Assembly (NCBI GenBank): GCA_963677165.2
Contig: CAXXSX010000002.1
Coordinates: 3,596,001 to 3,660,000, forward strand
Source of the DNA: JAFGXT01 sp963677165
Lineage (GTDB): Bacteria > Verrucomicrobiota > Lentisphaeria > Victivallales > SZUA-371
Length of the DNA stretch: 64,000 bases
Reading direction: 5' to 3'
Shown here piece by piece: positions 25,525 to 33,204 of this stretch (position 1 is its first letter; every line of letters begins with the position of its first letter). A program made the translations under genes and the position numbers. The notes below the pieces were generated by a model, which was not told the DNA's origin, did not search any database, and saw only the letters and a list, made by a program, of their open reading frames with translations.

Positions 25525-26583
25525 ATGACAATAACAGCAGGTGTAATCGGATGTGGTGCTATTTCTGAATTTCATTTTTCGGGCTTAGCAAAATATGGGG
25601 CAAGAGTAAAAAAGGTATGTGATCTCTCACGGGAGGCCGTGAAAAAGCGTGCTGTCGGATTTGATGCGGAACATACCGATAATTATATGGATATCATCAA
25701 TGACAGTGATATTGATGTTGTATTTGTTCTAGTGTTTTCTCCTTTGCACAAGAATGTATGCAGAGCTGCAATCGAGGCAGGAAAAGCTGTGATATGTGAG
25801 AAAACTTTGACGACCAATGCTGCTGATTCTGCGGAACTTGTTTCCCTGGCAAAAGAGTACGGGGTGATTTTTTATACGTCATATATGAAACGTTTTTTTC
25901 CTGCAGTGCAGAAAATGCGCGAGATTATTCCACTGTTAGGGAAACTTATTACAACTCATGCCCGGGTTTATCAATATTGGAGAAACTTATGGAAGGCCGT
26001 TCCTGATGAAGGTTTTTTTGCGGTAGATAAAGGAGAGTCTCAGGTTGTACATAAATTCGGCGGAGGAATTCTGACTTGCGGAGGCAGTCACATCCTTGAT
26101 ATGCTGCTTTATCTTCTGGGGCGGCCTGATGGATTGCTGGGATCGGTTTATTATCCCGATGGGGCGGATTATGATCTGCGCAGCTCTGCGATTATGGAAA
26201 CAGCTAAAAATGGCGTTATCCATTTTGATGCAGTTGGTCATCCGCTGAGTAAGATTGGATTTCTTCATGACGGGTGGGATGAACGTATCGAGATTAATGG
26301 GGTCCAAGGCAAACTCGAAGTTCTATTTCCCGAATGGAATAAGTTTACAGTAAAAAGTCCACGGCTTATTTATTACAATGCTCAAACTAGAGAAACAGTT
26401 CAATATGATTATGATCCTGTATCTCCTTTTGAACTGGCAGTTGATTTTTTTCTGTCCAATATAGAAAAAGATGTTCAGGGCGATCAGTCTATATTGACCG
26501 GATACGAAGTCGATGAACTTATCGAATCTATTTTGATTAGTAGCAAGCAAAAGCGTTACATGGAAATTGCCTGGAAATTATAA
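25525..26583 (+). CDS. Gfo/Idh/MocA-family oxidoreductase
   Basis: ATG 25525 is 8 bases after GGAG; a TTG at 25519 is too close to it. 352 residues. The N-terminal Rossmann domain begins AGVIGCGAISEFHFSGL; the conserved EKTLTTN block near residue 94 corresponds to the EKP motif, with Thr in place of Pro. The GGGILTCGGSHILDMLLYLLG segment carries the catalytic-region His. These enzymes oxidise or reduce sugars and inositols with NAD(P). It forms an operon with the zinc dehydrogenase. Convergent with the HIT gene. Confidence 0.88.
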   Translation: MTITAGVIGCGAISEFHFSGLAKYGARVKKVCDLSREAVKKRAVGFDAEHTDNYMDIINDSDIDVVFVLVFSPLHKNVCRAAIEAGKAVICEKTLTTNAADSAELVSLAKEYGVIFYTSYMKRFFPAVQKMREIIPLLGKLITTHARVYQYWRNLWKAVPDEGFFAVDKGESQVVHKFGGGILTCGGSHILDMLLYLLGRPDGLLGSVYYPDGADYDLRSSAIMETAKNGVIHFDAVGHPLSKIGFLHDGWDERIEINGVQGKLEVLFPEWNKFTVKSPRLIYYNAQTRETVQYDYDPVSPFELAVDFFLSNIEKDVQGDQSILTGYEVDELIESILISSKQKRYMEIAWKL

Positions 26584-26588
26584 ATTAC

Positions 26589-27086
26589 TTACCAGGCATT
26601 GCGAAGCAGCTCCGCGGTCGCGTCTAGGGCTTCCGGTACGACCCGGGTGTTTCCAAGTACCGGCATGAAGTTGGTATCTCCGTTCCAGCGAGGCACAATG
26701 TGCTGGTGAATATGGTCAGCTACGCCTGCGCCGGCCGGGAGTCCCAGATTGAAACCGATGTTGAACCCTTCCGGATTCATCACTTTTTTTAGGACTTCTT
26801 TGGCTTTGATCGTCAGGTCCATCAGCTCGATTCGTTCTTCGGCGGAGAGTTCGGCAATATCACCGATATGTCGATAGGGAACAACCATCAGATGACCGGA
26901 ATTGTACGGATACCGGTTGAGGATCACGAACACAGTTTTTCCGCGAAAAATTACGTGGTTTTCTTCCGGGGAATTGAAATCGTCCTTTTTGCCGCAGAGA
27001 AAACAGCGATTATCTTTTTGCGAACGTATAAAATCTATTCTCCATGGGGCCCATAGCGGACGACCGGTATTTTCTGATGATTCCAT
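26589..27086 (-). CDS. HIT-family nucleotide hydrolase
   Basis: ATG 27086 follows AAAGGA; 165 residues. The histidine triad is HIHQHIVPRW near residue 127. CFLCGKKDD near residue 27 is the zinc-type N-terminal Cys pair found in AP4A-phosphorylase-like HIT proteins, and GHLMVVPYRHIGDI is the conserved core. These proteins cleave dinucleoside polyphosphates or nucleoside phosphoramidates. Gene order with the upstream secreted protein suggests at most loose co-transcription (about 65 bases apart). Confidence 0.88.
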   Translation of the reverse strand: MESSENTGRPLWAPWRIDFIRSQKDNRCFLCGKKDDFNSPEENHVIFRGKTVFVILNRYPYNSGHLMVVPYRHIGDIAELSAEERIELMDLTIKAKEVLKKVMNPEGFNIGFNLGLPAGAGVADHIHQHIVPRWNGDTNFMPVLGNTRVVPEALDATAELLRNAW

Positions 27087-27151
27087 GTTTTTGTTTTCCT
27101 TTAAAAAGAGCCGAACCATTCCCGGTCCGGCTCATGATAAACTTATTTAAT

Positions 27152-27628
27152 TTATTTTACTACAATTACAGCCATGTGGGGAACGCCGTAGTTGGAACCT
27201 TGTTTTCCGGTATGGGTCGGAATGTCTACTTTTCCAGCAGGAAAATCCTTTTTGAAAATCAGGTCGGGATATTTGGCTTTGCCTACCAGCCAGGTTGCTT
27301 TCATATCGGTTTTTTCCCAGCCTTTAGGGGCATAGTTGCCACGTTTGTGAACAAACAGGTATATTGTTGCCGGTTTGTCGATGTTAAAGCTGAAAGTGAT
27401 CCCCGGTTTTGCTCCTTTGCCTCTGGGGGCAATTACACAAGGTTTTCCTTTGAACATATCGGGGAATACCGACAGTTTGTAAGGAGCTGATCGGAGAGTG
27501 CCGACTTTCACGGTTGACTGTTTTGCAGGTTTGCTGATGTCAGAGATTTTTACGGTTCCTTCGGCAGTAGCGGTAAAGGCGATTCCTGCGAATAACAGTG
27601 TTGACATGACAGCGCTAAGAAGTTTCAT
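27152..27628 (-). CDS. Secreted hypothetical beta-sandwich protein
   Basis: 158 residues with a clear signal peptide (MKLLSAVMSTLLFAGIAFTATA), SD GGGAG 6 bases before ATG 27628. The mature part is beta-rich: FNIDKPATIYLFVHKRG, MKATWLVGKAKY, GKVDIPTHTGKQGSNYGVPHMAVIV. The ending GSNYGVPHMAVIV resembles C-terminal strands of small carbohydrate-associated domains attached to lyases and sulfatases, but here it stands alone. Probably exported; function unknown. Confidence 0.7.
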   Translation of the reverse strand: MKLLSAVMSTLLFAGIAFTATAEGTVKISDISKPAKQSTVKVGTLRSAPYKLSVFPDMFKGKPCVIAPRGKGAKPGITFSFNIDKPATIYLFVHKRGNYAPKGWEKTDMKATWLVGKAKYPDLIFKKDFPAGKVDIPTHTGKQGSNYGVPHMAVIVVK

Positions 27629-27805
27629 GGTTTTCTCCCAGAATTTATTGGTGATTTAGAAAAGGCAAGATATTTTATTTACTGTTGCCTACAATTAACA
27701 AATAACCTGAAATTTGTGGAATGTCAAAAAAGTTTTACGTCTTTTTATTTGAAAAACCTTGAAAAATGCCATGCCGGTGTTATCTTTACTGCCTTTTGTC
27801 TGTAC

Positions 27806-27833
27806 TTGACTATTTCGTGTTTATGAATAGAAT
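27806..27833 (+). promoter_or_regulatory. Putative rpmE promoter
   Basis: TTGACT (27806-27811) and TAGAAT (27828-27833) are 16 bases apart, about 40 bases upstream of rpmE. A TATAAT at 27835-27840 is closer to consensus but the spacing to TTGACT would be 23. Confidence 0.4.
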
Positions 27834-27874
27834 ATATAATGGAATGATAAATAACCAAAAACAGGATTAATATC

Positions 27875-28081
27875 ATGAAAAAAGACATACATCCAAAATA
27901 TGGTGACGCAAAAGTCATCTGTGCATGCGGTCACACCTGGGAAATCCAGTCGACTGTACCTGAAACCAAGGTTGGTATCTGTGCAAAATGCCATCCGTTC
28001 TTTACTGGTACCCAGAAATTTGTGGATACCGCTGGTCGTGTTGAAAGATTCCGTCAGCGTTATGGCGAAAGAAAAGGCTGA
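27875..28081 (+). CDS. rpmE: 50S ribosomal protein L31, zinc-binding type
   Basis: 68 residues beginning MKKDIHPKYGDAKV. CACGHTW and ICAKCHPFFTG supply the Cys residues of the zinc-containing (C+) form of L31, followed by the invariant FVDTAGRVERFRQRYG. It belongs to the large subunit and bridges to the small subunit. A terminator hairpin follows at 28104. The neighbouring prfA is a common partner in many bacteria. Confidence 0.96.
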   Translation: MKKDIHPKYGDAKVICACGHTWEIQSTVPETKVGICAKCHPFFTGTQKFVDTAGRVERFRQRYGERKG

Positions 28082-28103
28082 GTCCTTTTATCTCTCTGAT
28101 TTT

Positions 28104-28140
28104 AAAACGCTTGGGTTATTCTCAAGCGTTTTTTGTTTTG
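28104..28140 (+). terminator. Rho-independent terminator after rpmE
   Basis: Arms AAAACGCTTG (28104-28113) and CAAGCGTTTT (28123-28132) form a perfect 10-bp stem with a 9-base loop, followed by TTGTTTT. It should cut most transcription between rpmE and prfA. Confidence 0.85.
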
Positions 28141-28150
28141 TATTTTTTAT

Positions 28151-28219
28151 TTTCCGCTTCCGCAAGGAGCATTGGCAACTAAAGTTTGAAGTGGTACTAA
28201 CGCAATCCGTCGTACGGAT
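28151..28219. repeat. Boundary repeat copy R1, upstream of prfA
   Basis: Starts TTTCCGCTTCCG, contains AGTTTGAAGTGGTACTAACGC, ends in the palindrome ATCCGTCGTACGGAT. The palindrome lies 1-2 bases before the TGGAG SD of prfA. It closely matches the copy at 47824-47887. Confidence 0.75.
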
Positions 28220-28231
28220 ATGGAGTAATCT

Positions 28232-29320
28232 ATGACCCCAGGTGACATTGAGCAATATATCGAAAAACTAAGGGAACGTTTTAAAGTTCTTGAAGGCAGA
28301 CTTGCCGATCCGTCTATTTATGCCAATCATCTGGAATCCAAGAAAGTCTCGCTTGAACATCGCAAACTCGATGGGCTGTTTAAAGATTATGAACGCTGGA
28401 CTGATGCTCTTCAGGAGCTTGATGACAACCGTGAAATGGTCGAGGCCGAAGAAGACGAAGAGCTCCATAACATGATTCTTGATGATATCGCTTCGCTTGA
28501 GGCGGAAGTTGAGAAGCTGGAAAAACAGGTGCGTATTGCCCTGATTCCACCGGACCCTAATGAAGCCCGTAATATTATCGTGGAAATCCGTCCTGCCGCA
28601 GGCGGTGACGAATCCGCGCTGTTTGCTTCCGAACTGTATCGTGTTTATACCAAATATGCTGAATTCCAAGGCTGGAAAGTTGAAACTCTGGATTTTACTG
28701 GCAGTGACCTTGGCGGTATCAAGGAAGTCATGTTCTCGCTTTCCGGCGATGGCGTCTATTCCAAGATGAAGTATGAAAGCGGTGTTCATCGTGTACAGCG
28801 TGTGCCGGTTACTGAATCAGGCGGCAGAATTCATACTTCCACTATTACTGTGTCAGTCATGGCCGAAGCGGAAGAAGTTGAAATGGAAATCAATCCGGAA
28901 GATCTTCGAATTGATGTATTCCGGGCATCCGGACCGGGTGGACAGTGTGTGAATACCACTGACTCGGCGGTTCGAATTACTCATATACCTACCGGCGAAG
29001 TCGCGGTGAGTCAGCAGGAGAAATCCCAGCACCGCAATAAAGATCTTGCTATGCGCGTACTGCGTGCCCGTTTGCTCGAAAGAGCACAAGCCGAAGAAGC
29101 TGCAAAACAGGCGGCTGAAAAACGTTCTCAGGTGGGAACCGGTGACCGCAGTGAGCGTATTAGAACTTATAACTTCCCTCAAAACCGTATTACTGATCAT
29201 CGTTTCGGGGTTTCCCAGTACAACCTGCCGCAGTTGATGGAAGGTGAACTTGGTCCTCTGTTTGATGAAATAATGGCAGTAGACAGCGAACGCCAACTCG
29301 AATCCCTGCTTACTGATTAA
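28232..29320 (+). CDS. prfA: Peptide chain release factor 1
   Basis: 362 residues, usual RF1 length. The GGQ motif that triggers peptidyl-tRNA hydrolysis is in ASGPGGQCVNTTDSAVR; VHRVQRVPVTESGGRIHTS is the block before the stop-codon-recognition region; the SQQEKSQHRNKDLAMRVLRARL helix is typical of RF1. It reads UAA and UAG. There is no in-frame UGA, so the RF2-type programmed frameshift does not apply. SD TGGAG precedes ATG 28232 by 6 bases. Confidence 0.95.
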   Translation: MTPGDIEQYIEKLRERFKVLEGRLADPSIYANHLESKKVSLEHRKLDGLFKDYERWTDALQELDDNREMVEAEEDEELHNMILDDIASLEAEVEKLEKQVRIALIPPDPNEARNIIVEIRPAAGGDESALFASELYRVYTKYAEFQGWKVETLDFTGSDLGGIKEVMFSLSGDGVYSKMKYESGVHRVQRVPVTESGGRIHTSTITVSVMAEAEEVEMEINPEDLRIDVFRASGPGGQCVNTTDSAVRITHIPTGEVAVSQQEKSQHRNKDLAMRVLRARLLERAQAEEAAKQAAEKRSQVGTGDRSERIRTYNFPQNRITDHRFGVSQYNLPQLMEGELGPLFDEIMAVDSERQLESLLTD

Positions 29321-29446
29321 ATTCGTTCAGAACTGAGAATTCCTTACGATTTCTTACTGTTGTTTTTCCGAAGGCTTATTGCCGTATTCCCGTTTGATGT
29401 AAACATTTTCTATCCTCCAGTAGATACAGTTTTTCTTTTTGTGTGA

Positions 29447-29462
29447 ATTGTATCGCTGCAAT
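29447..29462. promoter_or_regulatory. Operator-like site O1
   Basis: ATTGTATCGCTGCAAT. Its reverse complement (ATTGCAGCGATACAAT) differs at only two positions from site O3 at 29552-29567. A third related copy is at 29466-29484. Confidence 0.5.
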
Positions 29463-29465
29463 TGC

Positions 29466-29484
29466 ATTGTGTTTGCGATGCAAT
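29466..29484. promoter_or_regulatory. Operator-like site O2
   Basis: ATTGTGTTTGCGATGCAAT shares TTGCGATRCAAT with O3. It follows O1 by 3 bases. The pair lies about 85 bases upstream of the promoter and could permit looping with O3. Confidence 0.45.
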
Positions 29485-29547
29485 AACCCTTTTATGAACT
29501 TTGTGTTTAATTTTGCGGATAAAACTTAATTTTTTTACTTTTTACTA

Positions 29548-29576
29548 TTGCATTGTTGCGATACAATATTTATAAT
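29548..29576 (+). promoter_or_regulatory. Promoter with embedded operator O3
   Basis: TTGCAT (29548-29553), 17-base spacer, perfect TATAAT (29571-29576). ATTGTTGCGATACAAT (29552-29567) fills the spacer, so a bound repressor would block RNA polymerase. The transcript should start near 29583, which rules out the upstream ATG codons of the following gene. Confidence 0.65.
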
Positions 29577-29616
29577 GTATCCATGCAAAGTGACAATAGG
29601 AATGCAATTGATAATT

Positions 29617-30693
29617 ATGAGCGATACACTTCTATACAATAAACTGTATGACAATTTGTCAAAGCAGGTAAGAGATATGAAACCGGGTCATAAATTGCCT
29701 ACGGTAAGAAATCTGATGAAATCATATAAAGTCAGTTTGAGTACCGTAAATAAGGCTTTAGACTGTTTGCGTAGTGAAGGATTGATAAAGAGTCAGCCCG
29801 GTAGCGGGATTTTTGCTTGTAGGCCTGCAAAGTTACATGGACATGGTGTAAGTCAAGTAGATATTATGTTTTTCGGTTATGAGCCCAGCTTGAAAGATCA
29901 TGGTCATATTCAGGATCTAGTGCATCACTTATCTCAGCTTTATGGTCGTCAAGGGATAGGTGTGAGATTGAGTATACTATCTCCTGATCAAGATTTTGAG
30001 GATTACAGGCAGTATCTTGATAAGATATCTCCAGAAGCTGTGATTACATTGAATTTGTATAACAATGATGTATACAGTCACCTTAAAAAGCACAATGTTC
30101 CATGTGTCCATATTAGTCCTAACCTGCCACGCTATGTAGAGAACAGCGTTAATATTGATAATGGCCAGATCGCTGAATTATGGCTTGAATATCTTGTAGG
30201 GAAGGGACATCGCAAGATAGCTTTTCTTCATCAGGTAACGGAGCGCTGGTTTCTTCGCTCTGTGCATGAGCGTGAGAAAGGATTTTATCGTGAATGTGCA
30301 CGTTATGGTATCATCCCGGATAACCGGTTGATGGTCTATGCCGGATTTTCCCCGGAAGAATCCTATAAAGCGCTTGAATCACTGTTGAATCAGAACCTTG
30401 ATTTTACGGCAGTGATTGCAAATGATCATACTGTGAGTGGAGTCTATCATTGTCTTCATGATCATGGTCTGATTGTCGGCAAGGATATTTCAGTAATGGG
30501 GATTGATGGACTAGACTTGGGAGTACATCTTATTCCTCCTTTGACTACTTTAGAGATTCCCCGGGCTGAATTGGCAAAGCAGGCATTTGAAATGCTGGAA
30601 CGTATTATTTCAGATAAAAAAGATCAACTGGCTTATTTTCAACAAGTAAGACTTGTTGAAAGAGAGTCTGTCGCTGATTTGAACAAATTTTAA
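29617..30693 (+). CDS. GntR-type regulator with sugar-binding domain
   Basis: From ATG 29617 the protein has 358 residues; ATG 29602 is a possible alternative, and earlier ATGs fall inside the promoter. The winged helix is at about residues 5-70 (LPTVRNLMKSYKVSLSTVNKALDCLRSEGLIKSQPGSGIF). The rest is a LacI-like periplasmic-binding fold (GHRKIAFLHQV, FTAVIANDHTVSG, ISVMGIDGLDLG). It should control its own gene and the four downstream genes. The layout mirrors the regulator-pseudopilin pair at 18.8-20.6 kb. Confidence 0.88.
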   Translation: MSDTLLYNKLYDNLSKQVRDMKPGHKLPTVRNLMKSYKVSLSTVNKALDCLRSEGLIKSQPGSGIFACRPAKLHGHGVSQVDIMFFGYEPSLKDHGHIQDLVHHLSQLYGRQGIGVRLSILSPDQDFEDYRQYLDKISPEAVITLNLYNNDVYSHLKKHNVPCVHISPNLPRYVENSVNIDNGQIAELWLEYLVGKGHRKIAFLHQVTERWFLRSVHEREKGFYRECARYGIIPDNRLMVYAGFSPEESYKALESLLNQNLDFTAVIANDHTVSGVYHCLHDHGLIVGKDISVMGIDGLDLGVHLIPPLTTLEIPRAELAKQAFEMLERIISDKKDQLAYFQQVRLVERESVADLNKF

Positions 30694-30715
30694 TCAATTA
30701 ATTCAGGAGATTATA

Positions 30716-31351
30716 ATGAAAAAACAAAAACGAATTAAATTCACACTTATCGAGCTCCTCGTTGTAATTGCTGTGATTGCGATTCTGGCATCATTGTTGT
30801 TGCCGGCTTTGGGAAAGGCACGTGAGAAAGCCAGGCAGATTAACTGTGTGAGTAAATTGAAACAAATTGGAACGGCGAATGTATTTTACTCGAATGATTA
30901 TGACGGATGGATTATTCCGGCTTATGATAATGGGATTTACTGGCGTACTCAAATTGGTACTTATATAAAGAATTTTACATCAAAATTCATTTGTCAGTCA
31001 AATCGTTTTTTGAGTGGAACTAAGGCCGGTCAGGTTGCTTTTAATTATGGCTGGAATGAGAGATTCGGCAGAAGATTCGGTACCTCCTGGAGTCCGGGAC
31101 CCAGAAAGAAAATTACTACTGTTCTTTCGGTTCCTTCCAGAACGATTATCTGTGGAGAGAGTACTCAGGATGGTAGTAATGCCTGGTTTCGATATATGGT
31201 TACAATCAACAGGTATTATATCAGTTACCCCCATAATAACATGACTAATGCTGCTATGCTTGATGGTCATGTGGAAAGCCATAAAGGAAAGTACCCGGTT
31301 GCTTCCGGTCCTATGTATACAGAAGTAAAGTGGGATCCAAACAGCAGGTAA
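30716..31351 (+). CDS. Orphan pseudopilin, H-X9-DG type
   Basis: 211 residues. Basic leader MKKQKRIK then FTLIELLVVIAVIAILASLLLPALGKAREKA, the prepilin processing and assembly segment. Near the C-terminus H-NNMTNAAML-DG is the H-X9-DG motif. SD AGGAG lies 7 bases before the ATG. It follows the GntR gene by 22 bases, as in the other pseudopilin locus. No pilus or secretion machinery is nearby. Confidence 0.9.
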   Translation: MKKQKRIKFTLIELLVVIAVIAILASLLLPALGKAREKARQINCVSKLKQIGTANVFYSNDYDGWIIPAYDNGIYWRTQIGTYIKNFTSKFICQSNRFLSGTKAGQVAFNYGWNERFGRRFGTSWSPGPRKKITTVLSVPSRTIICGESTQDGSNAWFRYMVTINRYYISYPHNNMTNAAMLDGHVESHKGKYPVASGPMYTEVKWDPNSR

Positions 31352-31418
31352 GTCAGGTATAGTCGAGCAAGGGAAAATATTTCAAGGCAATAAATAATTT
31401 TATGGAGTAATTGAATTA

Positions 31419-32339
31419 ATGCTTAATCCATATGATGGTGCCTCGTGGCACTCTCCTCTAAAAGGAGATTTACATTTCCATAGTAACTTGAGCGACGGAG
31501 AAAACAGTCCGGAAGAAATGCTTGACAGTCTGTTTGAAAAAGGTTTTGATTTTTGTTGTCTGACTGATCACGATTTGCCAACAGATAAAGCGAAATATTT
31601 TAAAGATTTGCTGGTTCTGCCCGGTCAGGAATTGAGTTCAAATGCAGGACATGTTGTGACTCTTGCTTCGCAATTTCGACGAAAGCCTGAGGATACTATT
31701 GCAAAACAGCTTTCAACGGTTCATCAAGATGGTGGATTTTGCATCCTTAGTCATCCGCGAATTCGCGAGTTTGTTTCAGAGCAAGGTCTTTATTATGATT
31801 CAAAGCGTTTGCTCTTTGAATTTCCGGGGCTGTATGAGGCGATAGAGATTTATACTCACAATGTTAGAACGGGATTTAAATTGGCTATTGACCGTCTTGA
31901 TCTGATTTGGAGTGCCGGATCACTGGAGGAATATAACTCTGAACTTAGAGATATTCTGCCTGTTTGGGGCTTCGCCTCCAGTGATGGACATTGCTGTGAA
32001 CATATTCAGGAGAACACTGGTCTTTTTGTTCTTAGTAAAGAAAAAAATCTGGAGGCCATTTTTGAGGCGTTAAAATCGGGAGCGTTTTATTCATCTGCTA
32101 ATTCAAGAGCAAGGTTTATTGAAATAAGCGAAAAAGACGGTGTGTTTCAGGTGACCGCTAAAAATGCGATAGCGGTTAAAGCCATAGCTGTTCGTGGATG
32201 TACTGTCAAATATCAATGTTTTTCAGAGCAATTTCCTGCAGAGTTTATTTATGAGCCTAAAGGTGATGAGAAATACATTCGTTTTGAAGCAATTGATGCT
32301 TCCGGCCAGGTAATCTATTCAAATCCGGTGTTATTATGA
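31419..32339 (+). CDS. PHP-domain phosphoesterase with C-terminal extension
   Basis: 306 residues. PHP motifs: GDLHFHSNLSDGE near residue 16 (His-x-His), CCLTDHDLPTD, VLPGQELSS, ILSHPRIREF, and ASSDGHCCEHI. Residues about 225-306 form an additional small beta domain. The family hydrolyses phosphate esters or, in some members, acts on 3',5'-bisphosphates. The stop overlaps the next PHP gene's start (ATGA), so two PHP proteins are made together within a sugar-related operon. Confidence 0.82.
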   Translation: MLNPYDGASWHSPLKGDLHFHSNLSDGENSPEEMLDSLFEKGFDFCCLTDHDLPTDKAKYFKDLLVLPGQELSSNAGHVVTLASQFRRKPEDTIAKQLSTVHQDGGFCILSHPRIREFVSEQGLYYDSKRLLFEFPGLYEAIEIYTHNVRTGFKLAIDRLDLIWSAGSLEEYNSELRDILPVWGFASSDGHCCEHIQENTGLFVLSKEKNLEAIFEALKSGAFYSSANSRARFIEISEKDGVFQVTAKNAIAVKAIAVRGCTVKYQCFSEQFPAEFIYEPKGDEKYIRFEAIDASGQVIYSNPVLL

Positions 32340-33094
32340 ATCCTCGAAAATTTGACTTCCATATTCACGTTGAAACCGATGAAGCAACTCCTGCGCATGC
32401 TCTGGAAAGGCTGCGTGAGCTTGGTCTTGATGCAGGTCTGGTTGATCATGTATTTAAAGATCGCAATCGAATTACTCCGGTTGAAGTCAAAATGAAATGT
32501 CGCAAAGAATTCTTTGATGTATCATTTATGCATGGGTGTGAAGCAGACGCTTATGACAATGGGGTTATTGCGATAAAAGAATCGAAGCTTGAAAATATGG
32601 ATTTTGTATTGATAAGTTTCACTCATATTGGCCAGCCTGGGGTGCTTGATGATGTCTCTCATGAAGATAGTAAGACCATGGCAACGCGTCTGCTTATATT
32701 GTTGGAGGCTGCGGTGAATTGTCCATATGTCGGAGGTATAGTTCATCCATTTGCTATGGACTTATCTTCAGAAGTTGCTGAAAACATTTACAATGCTCTT
32801 GATTTGAGTTGCTTGGGAAGGATTCTCTGTAAAGCAGAAAGCCTTGGAGTACCATTCGAAATTAACGCACGTACTTTACGTCGTTTGCCAACCTATCCTC
32901 AAGCTAAGTTTATAGATGCAGCTTTTCGTTGTGGGTGTAGTTTTACAATTGGTTCTGATGCTCACTGTCTTGAAGAGATCGGACGCACAGCGGAAGCATG
33001 GGAGCTAATTAAGGAGCTGGGAATATCAGAAAATCGTATTTGTAAGCCCAGATTAATAAAAGATATTCAAACTTCTGATTCAAATGAGTTTTGA
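32336..33094 (+). CDS. PHP-domain phosphoesterase
   Basis: 252 residues, starting FDFHIHVETDEATPAHAL. Other metal-site blocks are LVDHVFKDRN, FMHGCEADAYD, GGIVHPFAMD and FTIGSDAHCLEEIG, all in the order of the PHP superfamily. It lacks the extra C-terminal domain of its neighbour and differs in sequence, so the two are not a recent duplication. Translationally coupled to the previous gene. Confidence 0.82.
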   Translation: MNPRKFDFHIHVETDEATPAHALERLRELGLDAGLVDHVFKDRNRITPVEVKMKCRKEFFDVSFMHGCEADAYDNGVIAIKESKLENMDFVLISFTHIGQPGVLDDVSHEDSKTMATRLLILLEAAVNCPYVGGIVHPFAMDLSSEVAENIYNALDLSCLGRILCKAESLGVPFEINARTLRRLPTYPQAKFIDAAFRCGCSFTIGSDAHCLEEIGRTAEAWELIKELGISENRICKPRLIKDIQTSDSNEF

Positions 33095-33204
33095 TTTGAA
33101 TCAGGATTGGTGAATAAGCCAGGGATATCTTGATCGGTAATTAGAGAGTCCCTTATATATAAAAACATCATCTAACAGGTTAATTATGAAAGGAAAATTT
33201 TTTC

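Noticed and set aside
28232..29320. Checked prfA-like gene for RF2-type programmed frameshift
   Set aside because: The frame is continuous and the motifs fit RF1.
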